A stretch of 8,207 bases of DNA from JBNJEM01 sp051745935 (GCA_051745935.1 JBNJEM010000346.1:1-8207); one strand, 5' to 3'. Numbered from the stretch's first letter, positions 1-6,424 are shown. Program-made: numbers and translations. Notes: generated by a model not told the origin, from the letters alone.

Positions 1-2717
1 GCGGCCGGGAGCCTTTCGTGCTCACCAGCGCCCACGCCCCAGTCTGACCGATGGTGCTCATTGTCATCCAGCAAACTGGATGTGGAGAACAGCTGCAGTG
101 ACCTCTCCTGTTGTTCCGCCAATTCTCGATCGAACATCAAATGCCGGAGAAAGATGTTGTCTCCATCGCTCACGGGCACGTCGGACACACCGCCGGTGAT
201 TGAATAGGTATCACTGCGGTCCGGCTGGGAAAACGTCTTATAATCCGTCCAAAGATGTCCCTTGACGTGAACGGCCTCCGTGTCTTCCCGCTCTTCATAC
301 TTGGGATGGCGGGTGACAAGACGGTTCCCGTGCAACAGCTTTCCAGTGGTCGGATCGAGGGCGCACAGATAGATCCCCCCGTCTATCCAAGTCGACCGGC
401 CCGCGCTGGCGTACGCGACGCCGTCGAGGACCAGGACACTCCCGTGGACCGGCCAGGGCGACTCCAGACGGTCAAAAGCCACGCCGCGGAGATCCGCCGG
501 GGCGGCCAGGAAACGCCAACGGAGCTCGCCGTCACTCAAGCGGAGCGCGGTCACGTGGCCGTCGGCACTGCCGAACAAAACCGTTCCCTGATGGATGGTG
601 GGCGGTGAATCCACCCGGCCACCCGCGATATGTTTCCACAGCAACTCGCCAGATTTCTCGGACAACGCGTATACGATTCCCGCGTCCACGCTGGCCAAAA
701 GAACGTGCCCGTCGGCCACGACGGGTTGGGTCAACCGGCCATCGAGTTCGGCACACCAGGCCCGCGACAGTTTCGCGGGAACGGCCGTCGTGGCCACCCC
801 GCTCCGGCGAGCATCGTGGCGATACGTCGGCCAATCCCGCGATTTTTCGGCCGCCGGTTTTTCATCGCCCGGTCGATCGTAGGCCGGTCCCTGTTGCAGC
901 CGCCGTCGAGCGGTCGGTCCGCGACGTTCAAGGCCCGGATTCCGTTCCCCCGCCAACGCCCAAAAGCCTCGCAGCACGGCTTCACTGTAACAGCCACATG
1001 AGTGAGGTGGCGCGTAAAGCAATCCGTTTGCCGGCAGAATTCCGTACTGACAGGTACCTCGGAGCCAATTGTTGCGCGAGTGATGACTTCCGGCCAAATC
1101 AAGCATTTCCACGCCACGTTTGCTGACAATGGCGTAACGCTCCGTTGCTTTCCCTCGATAACATCGAAAATGGTGGCCGGGCGTCAACAGGTACTCAGCC
1201 ACCGAATCCCGTGCTTTAAGTTCGCCGGTATGCAAATCGCGAGCTTCCCGTTTGTCCGGCGGCACCCTCATCGGATCCATTTGATGGCCCAACTTGTGCC
1301 AGACCAATCCATCAATGACAAAAATGTCCACGGGGGCGTGAAACGCGGACCCCAGTTCGCATTCCCAGAGCTTCTTTCCGTTACCTGCCGACAGCGCGAC
1401 CAAGCGATCCGAAAGATTACAGACCACCACGCCGTCGGCGACCACCAACGTGTTGGTTCCATACGCAACCGGTTTCCTTCTCTTCGCGTCGCCCCCTTCA
1501 TAATGCCACCGTTCCTTGCCCGATTGCATGTGAAAACACGTCACGCCGTCGTCGAACCGAAGGTACGCGTTGGTGCCGTCCGAGGCCAAGGTTTCGGGAA
1601 GAGGCTGCTCGCCCAGCGACCGGGTCCACGACACCTTGCCGCTGCCGGTGTCCACGGCCATCAGCGTTTTCTGGTTGGGAAAGTCGTGCCGTTGCTTGAC
1701 CGAACGGTAACTGAAGGCTTGTTCCGCCACGGGTTCGCCCTTCAAAACCAGCAGCGTGTCGCCCGTCAGAATAATCTCTTCAGCGCCGTCGGTCTCTTCG
1801 TACGTGGTCACCGTCTCACCCGTCTTGGCATCTAAAACAGAGATCGGTTCATTCAAACCGAGCGGCATGTAGAGGCGCTGCCTGGAGGCAACCAATAACC
1901 GCGGGGCTTGCGGGGGCCCCGACCGGAAACGAACACGGTGCCAAACCCAAGATTCGATCGGCCGTTTCCAAAGTGTGATTCCGCTAAATGCGTCGCGAGC
2001 GGCAACGGCCCATTTGCCCGGCAGGTTCATGTTGGCCGGCGATGCCTCGTCCACCACGTAGAACAATCGACCTCCCGCCGTCACCGCTCCGCTTATACTG
2101 TTGAGCCAATCATGATGGCGAGTCCATCGTGGGCCTCCCACCCACTGCATGTGGCGAGGCGGCCCAACTCGGCTGTCCATGGCCACCGCGTTGTTGTCCG
2201 GACCGTGCAAGTAATGCGTCCATTCGTCAATCTCATCCGGCCAGGGTTTGACCACCCGCCTCACTCCAGAACTCTCCGCCCCCTGGGAGGTAAAGATCGC
2301 CACGCCCCCCGGAGCGAGAACTCGCATTAACTCCTCGTTATCAACAGCAGCCTGGGAGCTTACCACCAGCAGGTTCACCAGGTTGTCGACGTAAGGAAGC
2401 CATTGTCCCGACCAGCGGTCAATCGTGATGCGGCCGTAGCGACCGAGCGATACGGTATGCGCACGAGCAGCTTCCACGTTCGCCGCGTCCTCGTCGAGTC
2501 CGTGAACGAGATACCGGTCATCGGCGCCCAACGCCGCCGTGAGCCGGCCGTCCCCGCAACCGACGTGGACGACGAGCCCTCCGGCTACACCGCTCTCATC
2601 CAGGATTGTCTCAGCCTCAGGCATCGCTCCCTGAACCACCGCCGTCATCACCAATCCACATCCCACCCATGCCGCACCGCGGATCAAACTGGATATCAGT
2701 CCGGTCAAACCTCTCAT
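1..2717 (-). CDS. Exported methyltransferase-like/PQQ beta-propeller repeat protein (3' end outside window)
   Basis: The minus-strand frame is open from ATG at 2717 to base 1 with no stop, giving 905 residues of an incomplete protein. An AAGGA Shine-Dalgarno lies 6-8 nt before the ATG. Residues 1-31 look like a signal peptide: Arg at 2 and 13, a hydrophobic stretch at 14-29, and a possible cleavage after VVQGA. Residues 45-145 resemble a class I SAM methyltransferase core: VVHVGCGDG at 49-57, acidic D75 in HGLDED, and VLAPGGVAIF at 133-142. Residues 156-202 carry WPDEIDEWTHYLHGP and VGPPRHMQWVGGPRW, which I know from planctomycete propeller proteins. PQQ/BamB-type blades follow, such as DTGSGKVSW, ALSAGNGKKLWE, ALSEKSGELLWKH and LSDGELRWRF. 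A second propeller segment starts at DWPTYRHDARRSG (628-640). A cysteine cluster, C556 and C574-G-C576, sits between the halves. The likely site of action is the periplasm or envelope. Substrate and PQQ binding are unknown, and the methyltransferase part may be inactive. The family call is firm; the function is not. Confidence 0.9.
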   Translation of the reverse strand, partial: MRGLTGLISSLIRGAAWVGCGLVMTAVVQGAMPEAETILDESGVAGGLVVHVGCGDGRLTAALGADDRYLVHGLDEDAANVEAARAHTVSLGRYGRITIDRWSGQWLPYVDNLVNLLVVSSQAAVDNEELMRVLAPGGVAIFTSQGAESSGVRRVVKPWPDEIDEWTHYLHGPDNNAVAMDSRVGPPRHMQWVGGPRWTRHHDWLNSISGAVTAGGRLFYVVDEASPANMNLPGKWAVAARDAFSGITLWKRPIESWVWHRVRFRSGPPQAPRLLVASRQRLYMPLGLNEPISVLDAKTGETVTTYEETDGAEEIILTGDTLLVLKGEPVAEQAFSYRSVKQRHDFPNQKTLMAVDTGSGKVSWTRSLGEQPLPETLASDGTNAYLRFDDGVTCFHMQSGKERWHYEGGDAKRRKPVAYGTNTLVVADGVVVCNLSDRLVALSAGNGKKLWECELGSAFHAPVDIFVIDGLVWHKLGHQMDPMRVPPDKREARDLHTGELKARDSVAEYLLTPGHHFRCYRGKATERYAIVSKRGVEMLDLAGSHHSRNNWLRGTCQYGILPANGLLYAPPHSCGCYSEAVLRGFWALAGERNPGLERRGPTARRRLQQGPAYDRPGDEKPAAEKSRDWPTYRHDARRSGVATTAVPAKLSRAWCAELDGRLTQPVVADGHVLLASVDAGIVYALSEKSGELLWKHIAGGRVDSPPTIHQGTVLFGSADGHVTALRLSDGELRWRFLAAPADLRGVAFDRLESPWPVHGSVLVLDGVAYASAGRSTWIDGGIYLCALDPTTGKLLHGNRLVTRHPKYEEREDTEAVHVKGHLWTDYKTFSQPDRSDTYSITGGVSDVPVSDGDNIFLRHLMFDRELAEQQERSLQLFSTSSLLDDNEHHRSDWGVGAGEHERLPA

Positions 2718-2795
2718 GGTTGTTCCTTCCCTTCGCGTCCGGTGGAAACTCAAATCTTGCGTCGGCACGCTTGCTCTCGACCGACCAAATACCGC

Positions 2796-2825
2796 TGTAT
2801 ACATCCCTTTCCATACTTTGTCCAA
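2796..2825 (-). promoter_or_regulatory. Candidate sigma70-type promoter of the propeller gene
   Basis: On the minus strand TTGGAC (2820-2825) and TATACA (2796-2801) are separated by 18 bp. The -10 box lies 78 bp upstream of the ATG at 2717, which leaves a 5' leader of roughly 70 nt. The match is reasonable but was made by eye, with no transcript data. Confidence 0.35.
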
Positions 2826-2879
2826 TGTAAACGCGCAAGAATCAAGCCGATGCCCCCCAAACGGGAGAGCAGGCCGTGG

Positions 2880-2910
2880 CTCGGGGCCCCGATCCGAGAC
2901 CGGGGTTCAG
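2880..2910 (+). repeat. Possible decayed fragment of the 102-bp element
   Basis: The sequence contains CTCGGGG (2880-2886), then ATCCGAGACCGG (2892-2903), then TTCAGG (2906-2911). The same three blocks occur in the same order across the junction of the two intact copies, where the spacing is longer: about 13 nt between the first two blocks and 5 nt between the last two. This could be a deleted remnant of an older tandem array, or chance in GC-rich sequence. Confidence 0.3.
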
Positions 2911-3031
2911 GTCTCCGACTTGAGCAAGAACGGGCTGGCGAGCGCCGCCAGAAAGGCCCCTGAACGCGGGAAGGCAACGGGTGGAACGGCAGGGAGTGGA
3001 ATCGTGAAGGATTCAGAGTCTGTTTGATTTT

Positions 3032-3133
3032 TTTCAGGCGGTTGGATTTTTCCCCCGTGGAAAGCGGCCCGACGCAAGCCGTCCTCCCGTTGGTCGGACT
3101 CGGGGGCGGAGAAAGTCATCCGAGACCGGTATA
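3032..3133 (+). repeat. 102-bp element, tandem copy 1
   Basis: This copy starts TTTCAGGCGGTTGG and ends GAGACCGGTATA. It is identical at every base to the next 102 bp. The central 35 bp (3068-3102) are also unchanged in the inverted copy at 5909-6008. Within that core CCGAC-g-CAA can pair with TTGGTCGG, an 8-bp stem with one bulged G. In these two copies an outer CCCCCG (3052-3057) could also pair with CGGGGG (3101-3106), but the third copy does not keep that pairing. The element has no transposase gene and no obvious terminal inverted repeats. Confidence 0.95.
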
Positions 3134-3235
3134 TTTCAGGCGGTTGGATTTTTCCCCCGTGGAAAGCGGCCCGACGCAAGCCGTCCTCCCGTTGGTCGGA
3201 CTCGGGGGCGGAGAAAGTCATCCGAGACCGGTATA
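3134..3235 (+). repeat. 102-bp element, tandem copy 2
   Basis: This is an exact copy of the preceding 102 bp, directly abutting it. The perfect identity points to a recent duplication or to ongoing homogenisation. The unit length is a multiple of three, so reading frames stay open through both copies. It ends in GGTATAAC, where TATAAC resembles a -10 box. Confidence 0.95.
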
Positions 3236-3426
3236 ACGTAAAACCGGCACGGATTGCATAAACCGCTTCAGTGATACCGGTAAGTAGGGCGTCCACGATC
3301 CGTTTGGACGCGACCTGAAACCAGGGCTCTTCCCGCGTCTGGGCCGTTCGAAGGGCGCGAAACGCTTACACTTTGAGTTCAAAAGTATTCTACACTTCGA
3401 TGGGCGAGAAAGGAGGTAGGCGTTCG

Positions 3427-3495
3427 ATGCCTCTGAAAGAAAAGTACAAAGTTCCGAAATACCCAACCACAGAAGGAAGCCGGAACCCCGGATAA
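3427..3495 (+). CDS. Possible 22-residue peptide ORF with strong ribosome binding site
   Basis: ATG at 3427 is preceded by AAAGGAGG at 3409-3416, a near-perfect Shine-Dalgarno about 10 nt upstream. The ORF reads MPLKEKYKVPKYPTTEGSRN plus PG and stops at TAA. It is basic and has no hydrophobic segment, so it is neither a membrane peptide nor a signal peptide. No family is recognised. It could be a real small protein, the decayed start of a longer gene (the frame is interrupted by several stops just downstream), or chance. The only support is the ribosome binding site. Confidence 0.25.
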   Translation: MPLKEKYKVPKYPTTEGSRNPG

Positions 3496-3795
3496 CCGAA
3501 TAACGAAGGCGGAACGAACAACGGCGAGCTCGAAGAATAGCCGAGTCTCCAAGGCTCAAAGGGCGGCGCCAAGCCTCTGTCCCGAAACTGCAATAACTCC
3601 GGTGCGGCCTTGTCCGACACATTGGCGGCCGGACGTGAAGTCCAAGTCGCTGGCGGGCGATCAGTGTGACGCTAGCCGTATTATGCGAAATAACCGCTTG
3701 TGCGGGATAACCGCGCAATTGAAAAGAATGCCATGACAAAATCATTTAGAGGTGCGGATGTGCCGCCATCCAAAGCGTTTTGTTAGCGGGAGTCA

Positions 3796-3811
3796 GGCCG
3801 TGCTATCGGCC
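3796..3811 (+). promoter_or_regulatory. Small stem-loop in the cyclase leader
   Basis: GGCCG (3796-3800) can pair with CGGCC (3807-3811) around the loop TGCTAT. It lies 30 bp before the GTG start and 14 bp before the AAGGAG ribosome binding site, so it would sit in the 5' leader of the mRNA. There is no T-run, so it is not an intrinsic terminator. A regulatory role is a guess. Confidence 0.25.
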
Positions 3812-3841
3812 GTAAGATGACGGGAAAGGAGAACGCAATAA

Positions 3842-5452
3842 GTGTCTTCACAGTTGTCCGAGAAAACGTCGGGCGAGCAGAAAAAGAGCCAGCCGTTGAA
3901 CGTGTTAGTGGTTGACGATGACCCCGCGGCGCTGCGGTTGATCGCTAGGATCGTGTCATCCGCGGGGCATCACGTCCGCCAAGCGGAGAACGGACGGCTG
4001 GCTCGCGACGCGGTCCTGCGCGAACCGCCCGATTTGGTTGTCTGCGACTGGGATATGCCGGAACTGGATGGGATACAACTATGCCGGAGAATCCGCGAAG
4101 AGTCCCGCGTGCAATATGTGTACTTCCTCCTTTTGACTGGAAAGTCAGGGACCGATGACCTGGTTGAGGGGCTGGCGGCGGGCGCGGATGACTTCGTGTC
4201 GAAACCGATCAATCGGGCCGTGCTCCTGGCCCGCATCGAAGCAGGATGCCGCGTATTGCGGATGGAACGAAAACTCCGAACGGGATCCCAGTACGACTCG
4301 CTGACCGGCGTGTTGAACCGCCGCGCGTTCCACGATCGTTTCGATCAAGAGTGGCGGAGGGCGATTCGCTATGATTTTCCCATTTCGTGCGCCATGATCG
4401 ATCTGGATTTTTTCAAGAGAATAAACGACACGCATGGGCATGCCGCCGGAGACGAGACGTTGGCAACGATCGCCGCCTGTTTGAAAGAATACTCTCGGAC
4501 AACCGACATCATTTGCCGGTATGGCGGAGAAGAGTTCTTGGTGTTGCTACCCCAAACGGACGAAGTCAGCGCCGTCCAATGGGCCGAAAGGGCTCGAGCC
4601 GCGATATCCGAAGTGGCCATCCCCGTTGACGACTTGGGGCTTCGAGTCACGGCGAGCCTAGGGATTGCAGAGCGACTGGATGACACGGACAGCCCGGAGC
4701 AATTGATCGATCTGGCGGACCAAGCGCTCGCGGTCGCCAAGCACGCCGGACGCAATCGTGTCATTCGCTTCGGCTCCCTGAATGACCCCATGCTTGATTC
4801 GAATGACAAACAGGCGCTCGCTGGTCCCCTGGACGCGGTTGTGGCTCGTGATGTCATGTCCGTGGCCGTTCTTTGCCCCAGCCAGGATGACACGGTTCGC
4901 CAGGTGGCCGACCTCTTTCTTCAGTTGCGTCTCGGTTCCGCTCCGGTAATCGATGAAGCCGGAATGGTTGTCGGCATGGTCACCGATATCGAACTGCTAA
5001 CGCGAACCGCGTTCGCGGAGGGATGGGACGACAAGATACAAGAGGTCATGGGAACCGATGTCGTCTGTTACGATGAGGAGACGCCTCTGGAGGAAGTCTA
5101 CCAGTTCCTCTCACGCGTCTCGGTGCCTCGCGTGGTCGTCACGAATCGGGGACGACCAACTGGCGTGATTAGTCGTGGCACCCTGTTGCGTTGGTTTCGG
5201 AATTGGGTGGCCACCCAAAAGGAAATCGGCGCCCAGCGGATGGGCGCCCCGTCCGTGGGGCGGCATGAGCGCCGGAGGGACGGGATTATGAAGACCGCGG
5301 AAATTGCCGAGCAGCGGGCCGCTCATCTGAGGCGGTGCGTCGAGACGGGAGAGTACAAGGACTTGATTCCGTGCGTGGTGGGGGAAGCCACCCGGCTGCA
5401 GAGCCTCGTCACGGACCTGCTCGGACATTGTCAAAAGGTGGCCGGCCCTTGA
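3842..5452 (+). CDS. Response-regulator diguanylate cyclase, REC-GGDEF-CBS-CBS
   Basis: This predicted cytoplasmic 536-residue protein makes cyclic di-GMP from two GTP under phosphorelay control. The start is GTG, with AAGGAG (3826-3831) 10 nt upstream. The REC domain (about 19-137) has the acidic pocket D25-D27, phospho-acceptor D69 in VVCDWDMPELDG, T99 and K121. The GGDEF domain (about 146-310) has DSLTGVLNRRAF, metal-binding IDLDFFKRIND, and the active-site signature RYGGEEF with GGEEF at 228-232. R219-T-T-D222 lies exactly five residues before it and matches the RxxD product-inhibition site seen in PleD. Two CBS motifs follow (about 333-392, VARDVMS to GMVTDIELL; about 401-456, EVMGTDVVCY to GVISRGTLLRW). 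Such pairs usually bind adenine nucleotides. A basic tail of about 80 residues (457-536), probably helical, matches nothing I know. No partner histidine kinase is in the window. The catalytic call is strong; the nucleotide sensed by the CBS pair is unknown. Confidence 0.95.
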   Translation: MSSQLSEKTSGEQKKSQPLNVLVVDDDPAALRLIARIVSSAGHHVRQAENGRLARDAVLREPPDLVVCDWDMPELDGIQLCRRIREESRVQYVYFLLLTGKSGTDDLVEGLAAGADDFVSKPINRAVLLARIEAGCRVLRMERKLRTGSQYDSLTGVLNRRAFHDRFDQEWRRAIRYDFPISCAMIDLDFFKRINDTHGHAAGDETLATIAACLKEYSRTTDIICRYGGEEFLVLLPQTDEVSAVQWAERARAAISEVAIPVDDLGLRVTASLGIAERLDDTDSPEQLIDLADQALAVAKHAGRNRVIRFGSLNDPMLDSNDKQALAGPLDAVVARDVMSVAVLCPSQDDTVRQVADLFLQLRLGSAPVIDEAGMVVGMVTDIELLTRTAFAEGWDDKIQEVMGTDVVCYDEETPLEEVYQFLSRVSVPRVVVTNRGRPTGVISRGTLLRWFRNWVATQKEIGAQRMGAPSVGRHERRRDGIMKTAEIAEQRAAHLRRCVETGEYKDLIPCVVGEATRLQSLVTDLLGHCQKVAGP

Positions 5453-5573
5453 TCCTCCACGCCGCCGTCCCCCGCCAGTTTCGTGGGGCAACGGTGGAAC
5501 GCCACGGGCCGCCAACCAAATAGGGCCCCCGCCCAGGGATGGCACGCTCCCGTTGATCGCTCGCGTCAAGGAT

Positions 5574-5590
5574 GCGCGCACCGTGCGCGC
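5574..5590. repeat. 17-bp near-perfect GC palindrome
   Basis: GCGCGCAC and GTGCGCGC are exact reverse complements around a single C. The palindrome lies 122 bp after the cyclase stop codon. It could be a dimeric protein binding site or the stem of an RNA hairpin, but no T-run follows, so it is not a classical terminator. Confidence 0.5.
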
Positions 5591-5908
5591 CTGTTACCCT
5601 CCTAAGGTTCTCACGCAATCATTCGATGAAGTGTCATCCGAGAGGTTTTGGAAGCGGAAAGCAGGTGTCGTTACCAGCCCTGAACGCTCTTGATCAAACG
5701 GGCTGACATTATCCCTCTGGCCGATCGCCGCTTTCGCGCCCCGTGTAAGGCAAAGGAAAAGAAATGGTACACCCGTAGCCAAACTCGTGAGAGTTCGGGC
5801 ACCAGAAGCCTTACGACTCCTGCTAGACCGCGTGGGTACGTTTCCATTGTCCGTTTGCCCAAGGCCGGTAAAATGTAGGGGAGAATTGGGCCGACTCTTT
5901 GGGGGCAT

Positions 5909-6008
5909 TATACCGGTCGCGGATGGCTTTCTCCGCCGCGAGTCCGACCAACGGGAGGACGGCTTGCGTCGGGTAGCTTTCCACCCGGAAAAATCCAACC
6001 GCCTGAAA
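5909..6008 (-). repeat. Inverted third copy of the 102-bp element (100 bp)
   Basis: The reverse complement starts TTTCAGGCGGTTGGATTTTT and ends GACCGGTATA, as in the tandem copies. Differences are limited: CCCCCG becomes CCGGG, GCGGCCC becomes GCTACCC, GGGGGCGG loses one base and changes one, and there are two substitutions near the end. The middle 35 bp (5939-5973) are identical to the other copies. GGTATA borders the element on both sides, reading GGTATA-TTTCAGG at one end and CCGGTATAAT at the other. The copy ends 29 bp before the start codon of the Mth938-like gene, so it lies in that gene's leader or promoter. Confidence 0.93.
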
Positions 6009-6024
6009 TATACCAGAACAAAAA

Positions 6025-6030
6025 AGGAGG
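6025..6030 (+). promoter_or_regulatory. Strong ribosome binding site fixing the Mth938-like start
   Basis: AGGAGG ends 7 nt before ATG at 6038, a full match to the anti-Shine-Dalgarno sequence. It supports this start and suggests efficient translation. Confidence 0.85.
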
Positions 6031-6037
6031 GGAAGCC

Positions 6038-6400
6038 ATGAATCCCACGGTCGACGAAACGGAGTTTGGCCATATCACGGTGAATGGGAACGTGTACGAT
6101 CACGATATCGTGATCCGCTTAAGCGGCCAGGTTAAAAAGCGGAAAAAGAAGCTATCCAAGCAGCAGCATGGAACGTCCCACACGGTTTCCTTGGCTGAGG
6201 CTGAACACATGTACGACGAAGGGGCCGAACGGATTGTACTGGGCACCGGACAGCACGGCGTGCTCGAATTGTCCAACGCGGCCCGGGAGTTTTTTCAGAA
6301 TCACGGGTGTACCGTAATGGCCGCGCCGACACCGGACGCTGTTAAGATTTGGAACCACGCCGAGGGAAAGACCATCGCCATGTTCCACGTCACGTGTTGA
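6038..6400 (+). CDS. Mth938/AAMDC-family domain protein (DUF498-type)
   Basis: This 120-residue protein is a single Mth938-like domain, the fold shared by archaeal MTH938, human AAMDC and the complex I assembly factor NDUFAF3. Family hallmarks are visible: FGHITVNGNVYDHDIVI at 10-26, the basic KKRKKK stretch at 33-38, ERIVLGTGQHG at 64-74, the Thr-Pro-Ala helix start PTPDAVKIWN at 97-106, and the terminal FHVTC, which corresponds to the HLTC/HSTC ending of relatives. Length is normal for the family. It has no signal peptide and no membrane segment, so it is predicted cytoplasmic. The biochemical role of bacterial members is not established. The gene stands alone, 585 bp after the cyclase, and is convergent with the cytochrome gene 41 bp downstream. 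A repeat element lies just upstream and may hold or disrupt its promoter. The family call is confident; no function is assigned. Confidence 0.9.
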   Translation: MNPTVDETEFGHITVNGNVYDHDIVIRLSGQVKKRKKKLSKQQHGTSHTVSLAEAEHMYDEGAERIVLGTGQHGVLELSNAAREFFQNHGCTVMAAPTPDAVKIWNHAEGKTIAMFHVTC

Positions 6401-6410
6401 TGCATTTCTT

Positions 6411-6424
6411 CTTCCAAAAGGAAG
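6411..6424. terminator. Weak stem-loop between convergent genes
   Basis: CTTCC (6411-6415) pairs with GGAAG (6420-6424) around AAAA. It lies in the 41-bp gap between the two convergent stop codons, where a shared terminator would be expected. The stem is only 5 bp, and there is no T-run after it on the plus strand. On the minus strand it is followed by an A-rich stretch. The assignment rests mainly on position. Confidence 0.2.

Larger units (their letters stand above)
2718..3841. other. Gene-poor intergenic region with repeats
   Basis: This region separates the divergently oriented propeller gene (minus) and cyclase gene (plus). It holds the promoter candidate near 2800, the repeat fragment near 2880, the perfect 102-bp tandem pair, a small ORF at 3427-3495 and several short stem-loops: GCGTCC/GGACGC at 3289-3311 and GGCCG/CGGCC at 3796-3811. 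Open frames covering it, such as minus 3218-3745, are rich in Arg, Ser and Leu, match no family I know and run through the repeat, so I do not call them genes. From 3496 to 3790 I see no supported feature. Confidence 0.6.
5453..6037. other. Intergenic region between cyclase and Mth938-like gene
   Basis: This is 585 bp without a supported gene. It contains the palindrome at 5574-5590 and the inverted third copy of the repeat element at 5909-6008. From 5591 to 5908 I see only short open frames on both strands without ribosome binding sites or recognisable families. No clear intrinsic terminator follows the cyclase gene; GC-rich imperfect stems at 5460-5520 lack a T-run. Confidence 0.6.

Noticed and set aside
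1002..1835. 277-codon plus-strand open frame.
   Set aside because: It is antisense to the propeller gene, has no ribosome binding site and no family resemblance.
1..2717. Idea that the left region is a broken gene, because only short overlapping frames start and stop inside it.
   Set aside because: Reading the minus strand from ATG 2717 codon by codon gives 905 codons without a stop and a consistent family signature. The gene simply continues outside the window.
3032..3235. Possible CRISPR array.
   Set aside because: Two abutting 102-bp units without spacers and no cas genes do not fit a CRISPR array.
2907..3296. 129-codon minus-strand frame with two identical peptide repeats.
   Set aside because: The peptide repeat follows directly from the 102-bp DNA duplication. 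The third copy changes frame outside its core, which argues against selection for protein.
3218..3745. 175-codon minus-strand open frame in the intergenic region.
   Set aside because: The composition is Arg/Ser/Leu-rich and looks random, its end runs into the repeat, and no domain or ribosome binding site supports it.
3720..3790. Possible integron attC site around GTTAGCG.
   Set aside because: The complementary RYYYAAC partner and paired inner boxes are missing, and there is no integrase gene.
5594..6103. 169-codon minus-strand open frame.
   Set aside because: It crosses the repeat and the start of the Mth938-like gene on the opposite strand, with no recognisable content.
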